DNA from: Clostridia bacterium
Lineage (GTDB): Bacteria; Bacillota; Clostridia; Oscillospirales; CAG-272
Direction of reading: 5' to 3'
NCBI GenBank assembly: GCA_017456685.1
Contig: JAFTIV010000089.1
Coordinates: 1-13,326 of the forward strand
Length of the DNA: 13,326 bases
Made by a program: the position numbers and the translations under genes. Position 1 is the stretch's first letter. Every line of letters begins with the position of its first letter. Shown here one piece after another: positions 12,924 to 13,326 of the stretch. The notes beneath the pieces were generated by a model that did not search any database, was not told where the DNA came from, and worked only from the letters and a program-made list of their open reading frames with translations.

Positions 12924-13326
12924 TCACTTTACCTTTCGATAATTGGTCTTGTTGCCTTCCGGATAGGTATAACGCCAAGCATCATACTCGTCTTTGGTTA
13001 TCTCTCCGTTGCGGTATTTCTCCGCTTCTTTTTGCCAAGCGGACAAATCTTCAAACAAGGACACGGACATACTGCCCCTATTTTTGTCAAGACGGATACA
13101 AACCTCATCGTCGAGCTTGTCTATCTTAAAGCCGTAAATATCCTCTAATGCAAAAAGAGTGTGCATTAGTCCGATATACGAATCAATATCGGGAACGTCA
13201 AGCGCAACGGGGCACACGTCAAGCACCTCAGCGAGCTTTTCAATCAAGTCTGCCTTGGGCGTTCTCGGTCCCGCCTCGTATTGAGCTAAACGAATATCGG
13301 CGGTCTTTTCGGGAAAGCCGACAGCC
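12924..13326 (-). CDS. XRE-family helix-turn-helix regulator, N-terminus cut by window edge
   Basis: The gene runs off the right edge, and the visible 133 codons start in frame at 13325. The first part (PEKTADIRLAQYEAGPRTPKADLIEKLAEVLDV) is the second half of an XRE/Cro helix-turn-helix: recognition helix, the RxxQYExGxRxP turn, and the closing helix of the domain. A C-terminal region follows (DIDSYIGLMHTLFALEDIYGFKIDKLDDEVCIRLD, then SAWQKEAEKYRNGEITKDEYDAWRYTYP). From memory, regulators with this tail are common on integrative elements of gut Firmicutes, which agrees with the guaA junction. The stop is two bases before the DUF2971 start, implying co-transcription and coupling. Its operator and promoter lie outside the window. 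It may autoregulate the pair. Confidence 0.85.
   Translation of the reverse strand, partial: AVGFPEKTADIRLAQYEAGPRTPKADLIEKLAEVLDVCPVALDVPDIDSYIGLMHTLFALEDIYGFKIDKLDDEVCIRLDKNRGSMSVSLFEDLSAWQKEAEKYRNGEITKDEYDAWRYTYPEGNKTNYRKVK

Noticed and set aside
12922..12978. Nineteen-residue N-terminal extension of the DUF2971 protein
   Set aside because: It overlaps the end of the XRE gene, and the family homology starts right after the ATG at 12919-12921.

Overview
The window looks like the chromosome of a low-to-mid GC Gram-positive anaerobe of the class Clostridia, probably an uncultured gut lineage. The basis is two rubredoxin proteins, AGGAGG-type ribosome binding sites, TTGACA/TATAAT promoters with 17-base spacers, T-rich intrinsic terminators, an FMN riboswitch in front of a RibU-type ECF transporter subunit, and ordinary TAA/TGA stops. 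No 16S gene or lineage marker is present, so a finer assignment would be a guess.

Layout. 1-335 (+): the 3' end of a rubredoxin-domain protein and a small rubredoxin, ending at a terminator shared with the convergent mscL. 385-4110 (-): mscL with its own promoter, preceded by a two-gene operon of a lipoprotein and a beta-lactamase-fold serine hydrolase. 4111-4418: a dense regulatory interval with divergent promoters, an inverted repeat between them, and tRNA-Thr(CGU) on the minus strand with its own promoter and terminator. 4419-7072 (+): rsmA, a DUF554 membrane protein and an unknown eight-helix membrane protein, tightly spaced. 7099-10591 (-): ribU, an Ogg-type 8-oxoguanine glycosylase, a PfkB sugar kinase (KdgK-like) and a short-chain dehydrogenase. 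10592-10945: FMN riboswitch with terminator, plus divergent promoters. 10946-11947 (+): the ATP-pyrophosphatase half of GMP synthase, without a glutaminase domain. 11948-13326: a probable integration junction at the 3' end of guaA, then a minus-strand XRE regulator and DUF2971 gene pair of accessory character.

How the genes fit together. Most of the window is housekeeping: osmotic safety valve, 16S rRNA dimethylation, a threonine tRNA, riboflavin uptake, base-excision repair, sugar-acid catabolism and GMP synthesis. Three arrangements stand out. The riboswitch appears to control a DNA glycosylase as well as riboflavin uptake, because ribU and the glycosylase gene abut with no bases between them. 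The only good rsmA promoter lies on the far side of the tRNA gene, so the rsmA leader would be antisense to the tRNA. The region after guaA carries what look like a recombination site and a regulator/DUF2971 pair, the best candidate here for a mobile or conflict-related module.

All calls rest on reading sequence and translations. No database search was made.
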